A DNA stretch of 14,704 nucleotides from JBMNNU01 sp050942695 (GTDB taxonomy: Bacteria; Chloroflexota; UBA6077): contig JBMNNU010000054.1 in NCBI GenBank assembly GCA_050942695.1, forward strand, positions 1 through 14,704, read 5' to 3'. This document shows positions 6,501-13,748 of the stretch, one piece after another (position 1 is the stretch's first letter; each line of letters starts with the position of its first letter). The notes below the pieces were generated by a model. The model worked only from the letters and a program-made list of their open reading frames with translations. It did no database searches and had not been told where the DNA came from. The position numbers and the translations under genes were made by a program.

Positions 6501-6765
6501 CGTAAGATTCTACGGCCTGCAATAGGCGCAGCGCCTTTTCAGGGTTTCCCCTTAACGAGTATTACCGAACTCCACTTGGTATCCCCAAGAGTCGGTATAG
6601 AGTGTTATCCCAGAACTCCTGGATCGTGGCAATAGCGACGACTAAGAACTTACGTTATTTAGTCCTTCCGGAGATATTTGCTCGTTAGATTTTAATCTGA
6701 TCCGCCGTTGAACGGGTGTATCGACCAGCCCTCTGAACGGTTCGCCGTTCAGTCGCAGCCTTTTT
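6501..6765 (+). ncRNA. Structured RNA, domain 1 (5' leader or small RNA), no family recognised
   Basis: The predicted transcript 5' end enters a helix at once. CGTAAG (6501-6506) pairs with CTTACG (6649-6654), and after one bulged A, TTCT (6508-6511) pairs with AGAA (6645-6648). Within this domain a 13-bp stem with small bulges runs from 6563 to 6597, and ATCCCAG/CTGGAT forms a second hairpin (6607-6624). A further stem with a TTCG loop and a T-run ends the segment at 6765. There is no open frame with coding character. I found no RNase P, tmRNA, SRP or known riboswitch motifs. It may be an independent RNA of about 265 bases or the first part of a 500-base mRNA leader for the cold-shock gene at 6998. 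Pairings were found by eye and no energies were computed. Confidence 0.45.
6733..6765 (+). terminator. Terminator-like hairpin with UUCG loop, possibly an attenuator
   Basis: CTGAACGG (6733-6740), loop TTCG, and CCGTTCAG (6745-6752) form a perfect 8-bp stem. The T5 run begins eight bases after it (6761), farther than in a standard intrinsic terminator. GAACGG at 6710-6715 can pair instead with CCGTTC of the 3' arm, so a competing fold exists. Confidence 0.4.
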
Positions 6766-6783
6766 CTGCTAAGCAGTGCTGAC

Positions 6784-6924
6784 CGCACCTATCGGTATGC
6801 AGCGCTGCCTTACATGCTTAGCGCTACCCCCATCGACGACCTGCGAAGCCATGGTATACCAAGGATCGCAGATGGAAAGCAGTCTTTTACCGGGCTGTGC
6901 GACTCTGAATAGGTGCGCTTTTTT
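6784..6924 (+). ncRNA. Structured RNA, domain 2, closed by a 9-bp helix and followed by T6
   Basis: CGCACCTAT (6784-6792) and ATAGGTGCG (6909-6917) form a perfect 9-bp closing helix, followed after one C by six T (6919-6924). Inside are three hairpins. The first pairs AGCGCT 6801-6806 with 6820-6825, plus GGT/ACC. The second pairs CCAT and CTGCGA (6830-6846) with TCGCAG and ATGG (6866-6875) and has an inner CC.TGG/CCA.GG stem. The third is a small AGTC/GACT stem (6881-6904). The layout, a multibranch core whose closing helix abuts a T-run 73 bases before a start codon, resembles a riboswitch or leader regulator. It matches no class I recognise. A 60-codon open frame at 6776-6958 lacks a ribosome site and coding character. 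Confidence 0.45.
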
Positions 6925-6997
6925 CTACTACGACGTCATGTCTATTTGTAGAGACTAGAACTTATCTTCATCGATCATTGTTTAGAAAGGAACCAAG

Positions 6998-7615
6998 GTG
7001 TTTGAAAAACCGTACGACGATAGCCCCAATGTGGGGGATGGAATCCCGGTGAATAAAGAAGAGGTCGAATTCTCCGAGATTGCCAACAGCGAAACGGGGC
7101 ATCCAGCTTCACAAGAGAGGCGGTATCGCCCAAAGAAGAAAGTGCCAATCGTGAATCGCCGTGGGCCCTCCGAATTGGATCGACTCATCAAGATGAGCAA
7201 AAATAACAATCAAAAAACTGCTCAGCCAGGGCGAAAAATGTTAGAGGGGAGCACTGGCCGAGGAACGATAATCCGTATCGATCGAGCGAAAGGGTTTGGA
7301 TTCCTGATCGACCAGATGGGCGAACAGCGCTTCTTCCACCGGTCGGCAGTGCTGGATAACGGTTTCTCTACATTAGCGGAGCAGCAAGCGGTGGAATTCC
7401 AGGCGCACAACGACGCACGGGGAGCCCGCGCGCTGAAAGTTCGCCCTTCTAATGCTTCGGATCGCTTCTCCAAAAGTCCGGCTCGAACGCAACGAACGGC
7501 CAATCCGGACAAGGTGTCGACCTGGAGATCAGCCCTCAGCCCCTTCCGCAATGGGACCACAACTCCATCTAATCCCGGCATATTTAGGTCGAAAAACCGA
7601 AACCGCAACAGGTAA
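6998..7615 (+). CDS. Cold-shock-domain protein with long charged N- and C-terminal extensions
   Basis: This 205-residue protein has a single cold-shock domain at about 86-149. RNP1 is KGFGFL (98-103) and RNP2 is RFFHRSAV (111-118), so binding of single-stranded RNA or DNA is expected. Stand-alone CspA proteins have about 65-70 residues. Here an 85-residue N-terminal region (acidic, then RRYRPKKK) and a 55-residue C-terminal tail, polar and ending FRSKNRNRNR, add likely disordered nucleic-acid-binding segments. AAAGG lies seven bases before the GTG start. The gene follows about 500 bases of structured leader, as is typical of cold-shock mRNAs. It precedes the macroglobulin gene by 64 bases with no terminator between them, so the two may be co-transcribed. 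Its binding target is unknown. Confidence 0.85.
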   Translation: MFEKPYDDSPNVGDGIPVNKEEVEFSEIANSETGHPASQERRYRPKKKVPIVNRRGPSELDRLIKMSKNNNQKTAQPGRKMLEGSTGRGTIIRIDRAKGFGFLIDQMGEQRFFHRSAVLDNGFSTLAEQQAVEFQAHNDARGARALKVRPSNASDRFSKSPARTQRTANPDKVSTWRSALSPFRNGTTTPSNPGIFRSKNRNRNR

Positions 7616-7679
7616 ATGGAACTTTTCATCCATACAATTCGTTTTCCTCATTGAACAGAAATAATGGGGGAGGCCTAAG

Positions 7680-10600
7680 ATGAGCGGACGGATCATTGGG
7701 GTTGTGGTAGCCTTAGCTGCCCTTTGTTTCGGGATTTATTCCATTTCCAGGGGGAATGAAACGCTTGCGCCGTTACCAGATAATGCCCAAGCACAAATGG
7801 CCCCAACCAGCACCGTAGCATCTCAGGAGCCAATAGACGGATATCTAGTGGTTGCTCCTCGCGTCATGCGATCAGGCCAAAAAGAAACAGTATCAGTTTC
7901 CCTGTTTCATGGGGATAAACCGGCGAGCGGCGATATCAGGTTGGCTCTGTTCAGAGATGGCAGCGAAATGGCAGCCGCATCCACCTTTGTCCAGGAGCGA
8001 GGCAATCTGGAGTTAGCGCTGCCAAGACTGGCTCAGGGAGAATACCAGCTACAACTCACCGGCAGCAGCTTCACAGCGGAGTCATCCGTCCGCATCGAAG
8101 ATGGGACCTTGCTCTTTGTTGAAAGCGATAAACCGATCTACAAGCCTGGGCAGACTGTCCACCTCCGGGCGATAACCTTGGACCCTCAACTAAAACCGGT
8201 GTCAGGTCCGGTTACCCTGGAGGTGATGGACGCCAAAGGGCTAAAGGTCTTCAAGCGAGACGTCAATACCGACGACTATGGGATGGCATCTCTCGATCTA
8301 CCACTATCTGCAGAGCCGAATTTCGGCGTATGGAAGGTTACAGCCAAATCCGGAACCCGAACAGCGGAGCTGGATGTGAGGGTGGAACGCTATGTCCTTC
8401 CAAAGTACGAAGTGAAAGTTGAAACGGCAAAGGAGTGGGTGTTGGCGGGAGAGCCAATTACCGGAACGGTAGGAGCAGAGTACAGTTTCGGGAAGTCGGT
8501 CAAGGGCGAAGTTGAGATCAGCGCCACTAGATATGTCGGCACCTGGCAAGAGTTCGCAACTATTACGAAAGAGATCGACGGAAAGACCGATTTCCAACTG
8601 CCCGCGGTGGGTTACGTTTCCGGAGTGCCCGGAGCCGGCGGTATGGGTAATCTGCAGCTTGAGGTAACGGTCCGAGAAAAGTCTACCGGTTACGAAGAGA
8701 AGAGCACCAAACTGCTGACGGTAGCTTCCACTCCTGTAACTTTGAAGATAGTGCCGGAAAGCGTTTCCTTCAAGCCATCTCTGCCGATGTCGTACTTGGT
8801 TGTGGCGGAGACTCCTGATAAGAAACCGGTCGATGCTGAAGTTCGGCTGGATTTTACCTATACCAAAAAGGATTTCAAAACAACTCGCGAAACACGCCAA
8901 ATTTCGGTGAACCAGGGTAAAGCTATCCTCCAGATAACGCCACCGGCTGATGCCATCTCCCTTACTGTTGGCGCTACCTCGGGAAATAGCTCCACATCGC
9001 TCGCGATGCAGGCTAGCTACTCGCCCACGAGCTCATTTATTCATCTGGAGCAGGTAAGCCAGGGGGCGTTGAAAGTTGGCGATACGGCCAAGTTCAAAGT
9101 AACCACCACTAAAGAGGCTGCCAACATATACTACGAGGTGCTGGCGCGTGGAAAGGTTGTCTTCTCCAGCTTCTCTCGATCTACAGACATACAGTTCACC
9201 CTGACTCCGATGATGGCTCCCAGCGCCCGTTTGCTGGTGTATCAGTTGCTGCCTACATCAGAGGTAGCGGCCGATTACCTGCCGTTCACCGTCCAGGGTG
9301 ATTATCCACATCCGGTGACGGTCTCCTTCGATAGACCGGAAGCTAAGCCCGGGGAGCAGGTTGGGGTTAGATTGCAAACCGAGGGGCAGGCGCGAGTTGG
9401 CCTTGCGGCGGTCGATAAATCGGTGTTCATCCTCGCTGAGAACCGTGTCAACCTCCAACAGGTGTTCGACGAATTGGAGAAGCTGTACCAAAAGCCTCAG
9501 GCCGAACTGCACGAAGCTAGGCCGATGGGGGCGATTGCGACGCGCGGCGCCAGAGAGACCTTTACCGACGCCGGCGTGATCGTCTTGAGCAACAAACAGG
9601 TGCCGGAAGGGCAAAAATATCAACGAGAGATCCCTAAGTTTGCCGCGCCCGCTTGGGGTGTAGAAGATGGTGCAAGAGTAGGCGCGGTCCCTGAAGCACC
9701 TATGGCAACCCCATCCTTCGACGCGGCTTTGAAGAGCGAGGAAGCTGGCGGCTTGATGGAGGTACAGCGAGTACGCCAGTTCTTCCCTGAGACCTGGATC
9801 TGGGACACGCTGACGACCGACCAAGCCGGTAAAGCGTCGAAAGAGTACCTGGTGCCGGATAGCATTACCACCTGGATGATGCGAGCGGTTGCGCTTTCTA
9901 AGGGAGCGGGGCTTGGCATCACCGAAGCGCAGTTGCAGGTGCTCCAACCATTTTTCGTCACAGTTGACCTCCCCTATTCTGTCATAAGGGGGGAGGAGTT
10001 TCCCGTCAAGGTCGCACTATACAACTACCAAAACAGTACAGAAGAGTTCGTCGTCGAGTTGGAGTCGGCCGATTGGTTCCAGTTGCTGGATCAACCATCG
10101 AAAACGGTGAGCGTAGGCCCTAACGACCTCGGGGCAGCCTCTTTCACTATCAAACCGGGCAAGCTTGGAACCAACGAGCTAAAGGTGACAGCACGGTCTC
10201 GATCCTCAGCCGACGCTATCGTTAAAGAGCTGATTGTCGAGCCGGAGGGGGTGGCTCGAGAGCAGGTTGAGAATCTGGTGCTCTCCGCAGGAGCCAGTCG
10301 ACAACTAGATCTATCCGTACCTCAGGGCATAATCGAGGGCTCTGCTCGGGCCTTCCTGTCGCTGACCGGCAGCTACCTGACGCAGACGATAGAAGGGCTG
10401 GAGAGGTTGCTCCAGATGCCTTTCGGCTGCGGGGAGCAGAACATGGTCCTCTTTGCACCAAACGTCTACGTTACTCAATATCTCAAGGAAAGCGGCCAAC
10501 TGAAGCCCGAGATAATGGCCAAAGCTGAGCACCTGATGGTAACCGGGTACCAGAGGGAACTGACCTACCGTCGGGACGACGGCAGCTTTTCGGCTTTCGG

Positions 10601-11888
10601 GAATCAGGATAAGCTTGGCAGCCTCTGGCTGACGGCTTTCGTCTTGAAGAGCTTTTCGCAGGCAAAAGAGCTAATCTACGTGGATGATGAAGTGCTAAAC
10701 AGCGCCGCATCCTGGGTCGCCCAGCACCAGCAACCAGATGGATCTTTCGAACCTGTGGGATTCGTTCACCATCAAGAAATGTTGGGAGGGCTTGAGGGTA
10801 AAACGGCTTTGACCGCTTACGTAGCGGTTGCGCTTCACGAAGCCGGAGACCAGGCCGCCGCAGCCAAAGCGGTAAAATATCTGGAAGGGACCATCGACTC
10901 GACAAATGACGCTTATGGAGTCGCCCTGACTACCTATGCCCTCGAGCTGGCGAAAAGCCCCAGAGCTGGGGACGCTTACAACAAGCTAATGGCTTTGGCC
11001 AGGGAGAACGACGAGGGTCTCTACTGGGGCGACGAAATCCAACCTCTCCCTGTAGAGCCGATCCGTCCCGGCGGCCCGGAAATCGCGCCCATTCCCCCCA
11101 GACAGAACCAGAGCGCCACGATAGAGACTACAGGGTACGCTCTTCTGGCCCTCGTAGAGCACGGGGACAAGATGGCCGCCTCTCGGGCTGCTCGGTGGCT
11201 GGTCTCGCAGCGAAACGCGTTTGGTGGTTTTGGATCTACCCAGGACACCGTTGTAGGGTTGCAGGCATTGACTCGATACGCTTCAGGCTCTAAGGCCGAC
11301 GTTGATGCAACCATCACCCTGAAGTCGGGTAACTGGCAGAAAGAGATAAAGGTGTCTCCCTCTAACACCGACGTTCTGCAGGTGGTAGATGTCCCTGTAG
11401 GCGACGCTCTAACCGTGGAGGTTAGCGGCAAAGGACAGGTGGTCATGCAGACCGTCCGGCGCTTTAACATGCCGGATCCTCAGAAGAAAGCAGAGTCTGT
11501 TTTCCAACTCCAGGTGGATTACAGCGTCGGCCAAATCGAGGTAAACGACCAGATAGACGTCCAGGCGACCATCAAATTCACGCCACCGGAGCCAATCCAG
11601 GCGGGTATGGTGGTGATGGACGTAGCCGTTCCGACCGGCTTCGCCCCGGTGGAAGAGACTTTGGATGCTGCCGTAAAGGCGCAACCGCTGTTGAAGCGAT
11701 ACGAAATTGCGGGTCGAAAGGTGATCGTCTATATCGAAGATATGATGCCAGGCGACGAGATCAAATTCGCCTTCAAAGCCCAGGCTCTCTACCCGGTGAA
11801 AGCTCAGGCGGTTACCTCCCAGGTATACGCCTATTATCGGCCTGATTGGAAAGGTGAAAGCCTGGGAGGCGCTGTTGAAGTCCGATGA
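7680..11888 (+). CDS. Exported alpha-2-macroglobulin / complement-like thioester protein
   Basis: This 1402-residue protein begins with a hydrophobic segment (about 5-22) that serves as signal or anchor; the cysteine there does not fit a lipobox. Macroglobulin domains follow, with MG2 opening at VESDKPIYKPGQTVHLRA (147-164). A variable, protease-accessible bait-like stretch lies around 605-695. The conserved FFPETWIWDT segment starts at 701. The internal thioester GCGEQ has Cys917 and Gln920. HHQEMLGGL places His1031 114 residues after the cysteine, the spacing of complement C3/C4. The C-terminal 130 residues resemble the animal receptor-binding domain (VAVPTGFAP, RYEIAGRKVIVY, VYAYYRP). The expected role is to trap or covalently tag proteases or surfaces outside the cell. 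Known proteobacterial forms differ in length and often pair with pbpC, which is absent here. GGGGGAGG lies six bases before the ATG. Confidence 0.95.
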   Translation: MSGRIIGVVVALAALCFGIYSISRGNETLAPLPDNAQAQMAPTSTVASQEPIDGYLVVAPRVMRSGQKETVSVSLFHGDKPASGDIRLALFRDGSEMAAASTFVQERGNLELALPRLAQGEYQLQLTGSSFTAESSVRIEDGTLLFVESDKPIYKPGQTVHLRAITLDPQLKPVSGPVTLEVMDAKGLKVFKRDVNTDDYGMASLDLPLSAEPNFGVWKVTAKSGTRTAELDVRVERYVLPKYEVKVETAKEWVLAGEPITGTVGAEYSFGKSVKGEVEISATRYVGTWQEFATITKEIDGKTDFQLPAVGYVSGVPGAGGMGNLQLEVTVREKSTGYEEKSTKLLTVASTPVTLKIVPESVSFKPSLPMSYLVVAETPDKKPVDAEVRLDFTYTKKDFKTTRETRQISVNQGKAILQITPPADAISLTVGATSGNSSTSLAMQASYSPTSSFIHLEQVSQGALKVGDTAKFKVTTTKEAANIYYEVLARGKVVFSSFSRSTDIQFTLTPMMAPSARLLVYQLLPTSEVAADYLPFTVQGDYPHPVTVSFDRPEAKPGEQVGVRLQTEGQARVGLAAVDKSVFILAENRVNLQQVFDELEKLYQKPQAELHEARPMGAIATRGARETFTDAGVIVLSNKQVPEGQKYQREIPKFAAPAWGVEDGARVGAVPEAPMATPSFDAALKSEEAGGLMEVQRVRQFFPETWIWDTLTTDQAGKASKEYLVPDSITTWMMRAVALSKGAGLGITEAQLQVLQPFFVTVDLPYSVIRGEEFPVKVALYNYQNSTEEFVVELESADWFQLLDQPSKTVSVGPNDLGAASFTIKPGKLGTNELKVTARSRSSADAIVKELIVEPEGVAREQVENLVLSAGASRQLDLSVPQGIIEGSARAFLSLTGSYLTQTIEGLERLLQMPFGCGEQNMVLFAPNVYVTQYLKESGQLKPEIMAKAEHLMVTGYQRELTYRRDDGSFSAFGNQDKLGSLWLTAFVLKSFSQAKELIYVDDEVLNSAASWVAQHQQPDGSFEPVGFVHHQEMLGGLEGKTALTAYVAVALHEAGDQAAAAKAVKYLEGTIDSTNDAYGVALTTYALELAKSPRAGDAYNKLMALARENDEGLYWGDEIQPLPVEPIRPGGPEIAPIPPRQNQSATIETTGYALLALVEHGDKMAASRAARWLVSQRNAFGGFGSTQDTVVGLQALTRYASGSKADVDATITLKSGNWQKEIKVSPSNTDVLQVVDVPVGDALTVEVSGKGQVVMQTVRRFNMPDPQKKAESVFQLQVDYSVGQIEVNDQIDVQATIKFTPPEPIQAGMVVMDVAVPTGFAPVEETLDAAVKAQPLLKRYEIAGRKVIVYIEDMMPGDEIKFAFKAQALYPVKAQAVTSQVYAYYRPDWKGESLGGAVEVR

Positions 11889-11971
11889 CCCGACTGGGAT
11901 ATTATTCGATTCGATGCTAGTGGTGACATTGCACGCTAAGCGCTTGCTAATCGCGCAGACGACGTCTCCTA

Positions 11972-11977
11972 TATAAT
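11972..11977 (+). promoter_or_regulatory. Possible -10 box upstream of the GH99-like gene
   Basis: A perfect TATAAT stands alone; the nearest TTG-like -35 (TTGCTA, 11944-11949) is 22 bp away, which is too far. If used, the transcript would start near 11984 and carry the stem-loop at 12000-12029 in its leader. Confidence 0.3.
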
Positions 11978-11999
11978 ACAGAACCGCGTACGGTGTTGA

Positions 12000-12029
12000 G
12001 AGGGCCTAGTGTAGTAACACTAGGCCCTC
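12000..12029 (+). terminator. 13-bp perfect stem-loop after the macroglobulin gene
   Basis: G12000 to T12012 pairs without mismatch with A12017 to C12029 around the loop AGTA. The stem is GC-rich at its base (GAGGGCC/GGCCCTC). No T-run follows, so it may be a terminator lacking a U-tract, a 3'-end stabiliser, or a leader hairpin of the next gene. Confidence 0.5.
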
Positions 12030-12118
12030 GTCTGCGTTAAGGTATGAGGGAGCACCAACCTCTGAAACCAGACCGAATCCCGCGACTTTCCTTCACACTG
12101 TTCAAAAAGGAGGGCGTT

Positions 12119-13381
12119 ATGCGCTGCGGAAAGCTGTTAGTTATTGCCATGTTGTTGATCATGGCAGCCATGAACGTGATAGTGCCGGGGGTGTCGGCAG
12201 CCCCGGATACCCCCGTTTTAGCTTTCTATTATCCGTGGTACAGTCCCGGCAATTTCAACCGAGCTGCTATGTGGGATGTGCCCATTGAACCTTACGAAAG
12301 CGACAGCAGGGCTACTATCGAGCGGCATGTAAAAGAGGCTAAAGAAGCTGGGATTAACGGCTTCATCAGCTCATGGATGGGTAAAGACAACCGCACCGAC
12401 AAGAACTTCAACACCTTGCTGGATGTCTGTGCAGCTCAAGGCTTCAGTGCCACCATCTATTTCGAAACAGGATCTGATGGGCTGGTCTCAGAAGGGCAGA
12501 TAGTAGAGCAGTTGCGCTACGTCATGTCTACCTATGGAGCCCACCCCAACTACACTCACGTCGCGGGCAAACCGGCGATATTCTTCTGGAACCCCTCCGC
12601 CGCCGGCAACCTGAACAACTGGCGCAGTATCCGCTCCCAGGTAGACCCCAATTACACCTGGCACTGGAATGTGGAAACGGACCGACCGGAGAACTGGCTC
12701 GATGTATTCGATGGTGTTCATCTGTTCAGCGCAGCAAGCTGGGCTGGGGATGCTACCGGTACATATAAAAACCTCAAATCCAAGGTCGATGACATTGCAG
12801 CCCGGACCGGTAGATCCAAGATATGGGCTGCCGGGGTTGCCCCCGGATGGGATAATTCCCGGCAGAGTAACCCCGTTCAGGTGCGGAAGGATCGAGAGGG
12901 AGGCAACTACTACGCTAGGCGGTGGGAGTCGGCCATAGCGAGTAACCCTGGAGTGGTGACCATAACCAGTTGGAACGAGTGGGGTGAGGGCACAGAGATC
13001 GAGCCCGGCACGAGCTACGGGAACCTTTACCTGGACTTGACTCGTAAGTATGTGGCGGTATTGAGACAATCAGGGGGTGATTCTGGACAGACGCCGGTAT
13101 CGACCGAATCCCTGTCTCACCCGGATAGTTCCAAGTATAGCTTCAAATTGGGGTTCCAACTGCTAGCAGGACTGATTCCCAATATCGTGGGGCAACCGTT
13201 GGAAGATGAACACTGGAACGATAACGGAGACTCGCTCCAACAAACAACCAACGGGCTGCTGGTATGGAGGAAAGCCGACAACTGGACAGCTTTCACAAAC
13301 GGTTTCATCACCTGGATCAATGGACCTAATGGGGTCCAGTCCCGACTCAACGAGCAGCGTTTCCCCTGGGAAGCACAATAG
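12119..13381 (+). CDS. Exported GH99-like glycoside hydrolase with Chloroflexota-type C-terminal module
   Basis: This 420-residue protein starts at ATG 12119, with AAGGAGG five bases upstream. A signal peptide with cleavage after VSA (about residue 27) follows. The catalytic barrel (about 30-320) opens with AFYYPWYSPGNF and carries WNEWGEGTEIEP. Glu287 and Glu290 match the two glutamates of the GH99 endo-mannosidase/endo-mannanase family, which uses a 1,2-anhydrosugar mechanism. The substrate is likely an alpha-linked mannan-type or other polysaccharide, but GH99-like proteins are diverse. The last 75 residues (LGFQLLAGLIPNIVGQP, then VWRKADNWTAFTNG, ending RFPWEAQ) are a module I associate with exported Chloroflexota proteins; its role is unknown. 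An upstream in-frame ATG at 12044 lacks a ribosome site and would bury the signal peptide. Confidence 0.85.
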   Translation: MRCGKLLVIAMLLIMAAMNVIVPGVSAAPDTPVLAFYYPWYSPGNFNRAAMWDVPIEPYESDSRATIERHVKEAKEAGINGFISSWMGKDNRTDKNFNTLLDVCAAQGFSATIYFETGSDGLVSEGQIVEQLRYVMSTYGAHPNYTHVAGKPAIFFWNPSAAGNLNNWRSIRSQVDPNYTWHWNVETDRPENWLDVFDGVHLFSAASWAGDATGTYKNLKSKVDDIAARTGRSKIWAAGVAPGWDNSRQSNPVQVRKDREGGNYYARRWESAIASNPGVVTITSWNEWGEGTEIEPGTSYGNLYLDLTRKYVAVLRQSGGDSGQTPVSTESLSHPDSSKYSFKLGFQLLAGLIPNIVGQPLEDEHWNDNGDSLQQTTNGLLVWRKADNWTAFTNGFITWINGPNGVQSRLNEQRFPWEAQ

Positions 13382-13456
13382 AGCCGTTGCTGCGCTCAAA
13401 AGCTGCTTGCCTGTTAGGCTACTTAGCTGTAGACTCGATGCCGACTGAAACGAGAA

Positions 13457-13477
13457 CGGCCGGCTAAGGCCGCGTTT
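13457..13477 (+). terminator. Weak hairpin after the GH99-like gene
   Basis: CGGCC (13457-13461) and GGCCG (13468-13472) enclose GGCTAA and are followed by CGTTT. It is a short stem with a poor T-tract, so at most it is a weak terminator before the next small gene. Confidence 0.3.
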
Positions 13478-13499
13478 GATCGAAGCATGGAGGATACTA

Positions 13500-13643
13500 A
13501 TGGAAGCATACTGCCTAAAATGTCGCGGCCAAAGAGAGATCAAGGAGCCAAAGCTGATAACCATGTCCAACGGCCGGCCTGCGATGCAGGGGACCTGCTC
13601 CGTCTGCGGGACCAAAATGACCCGGATAGTTAAACAGTGCTGA
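13500..13643 (+). CDS. DUF5679 zinc-ribbon-like mini-protein, 47 residues
   Basis: This short gene begins at ATG 13500 with GGAGG upstream and ends at TGA 13643. The product has two CxxC pairs, YCLKC (Cys5, Cys8) and CSVC (Cys33, Cys36), around a basic middle containing SNGRPAMQGTC, which is typical of DUF5679. A zinc ribbon is the expected fold. The family is small and widespread in some anaerobic and Chloroflexota genomes; its function is unknown, and nucleic-acid or protein binding would be a guess. A strong terminator 28 bases after the stop marks it as the end of a transcript. The close ribosome site and family match make it a real gene despite its size. Confidence 0.88.
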   Translation: MEAYCLKCRGQREIKEPKLITMSNGRPAMQGTCSVCGTKMTRIVKQC

Positions 13644-13671
13644 CCGATGGCACACGAAATGCTTTCAAGTG

Positions 13672-13703
13672 GCCCCTGTGAGCGTTCGCTACAGGGGCTT
13701 TTT
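13672..13703 (+). terminator. Intrinsic terminator after the DUF5679 gene
   Basis: GCCCCTGT (13672-13679) and ACAGGGGC (13691-13698) form a GC-rich 8-bp stem, with an inner GCG/CGC pairing in the loop, followed directly by five T. This is the clearest rho-independent terminator in the window. Confidence 0.9.
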
Positions 13704-13748
13704 GATGAAGCGGTTTATACACCGTAGCACTTGGAGGTGTAGATAGCC

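Noticed and set aside
6501..6924. RNase P RNA, tmRNA, SRP RNA or 6S RNA
   Set aside because: The length would suit some of these, but their conserved sequence blocks were not found on either strand.
6776..6958. 60-codon plus-strand open frame in the structured intergenic region
   Set aside because: It has no ribosome site, no coding character, and coincides with the paired RNA domain.
7616..7679. Separate promoter for the macroglobulin gene (TACAAT at 7633)
   Set aside because: No acceptable -35 lies at 16-18 bp, so co-transcription with the cold-shock gene is simpler.
12044..12118. Upstream ATG extending the GH99-like protein by 25 residues
   Set aside because: It has no ribosome site and would place hydrophilic residues before a good signal peptide, whereas ATG 12119 has AAGGAGG at proper spacing.
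12488..13069. Minus-strand open frame of 193 codons
   Set aside because: It lies wholly opposite the GH99-like catalytic domain and shows no recognisable protein.
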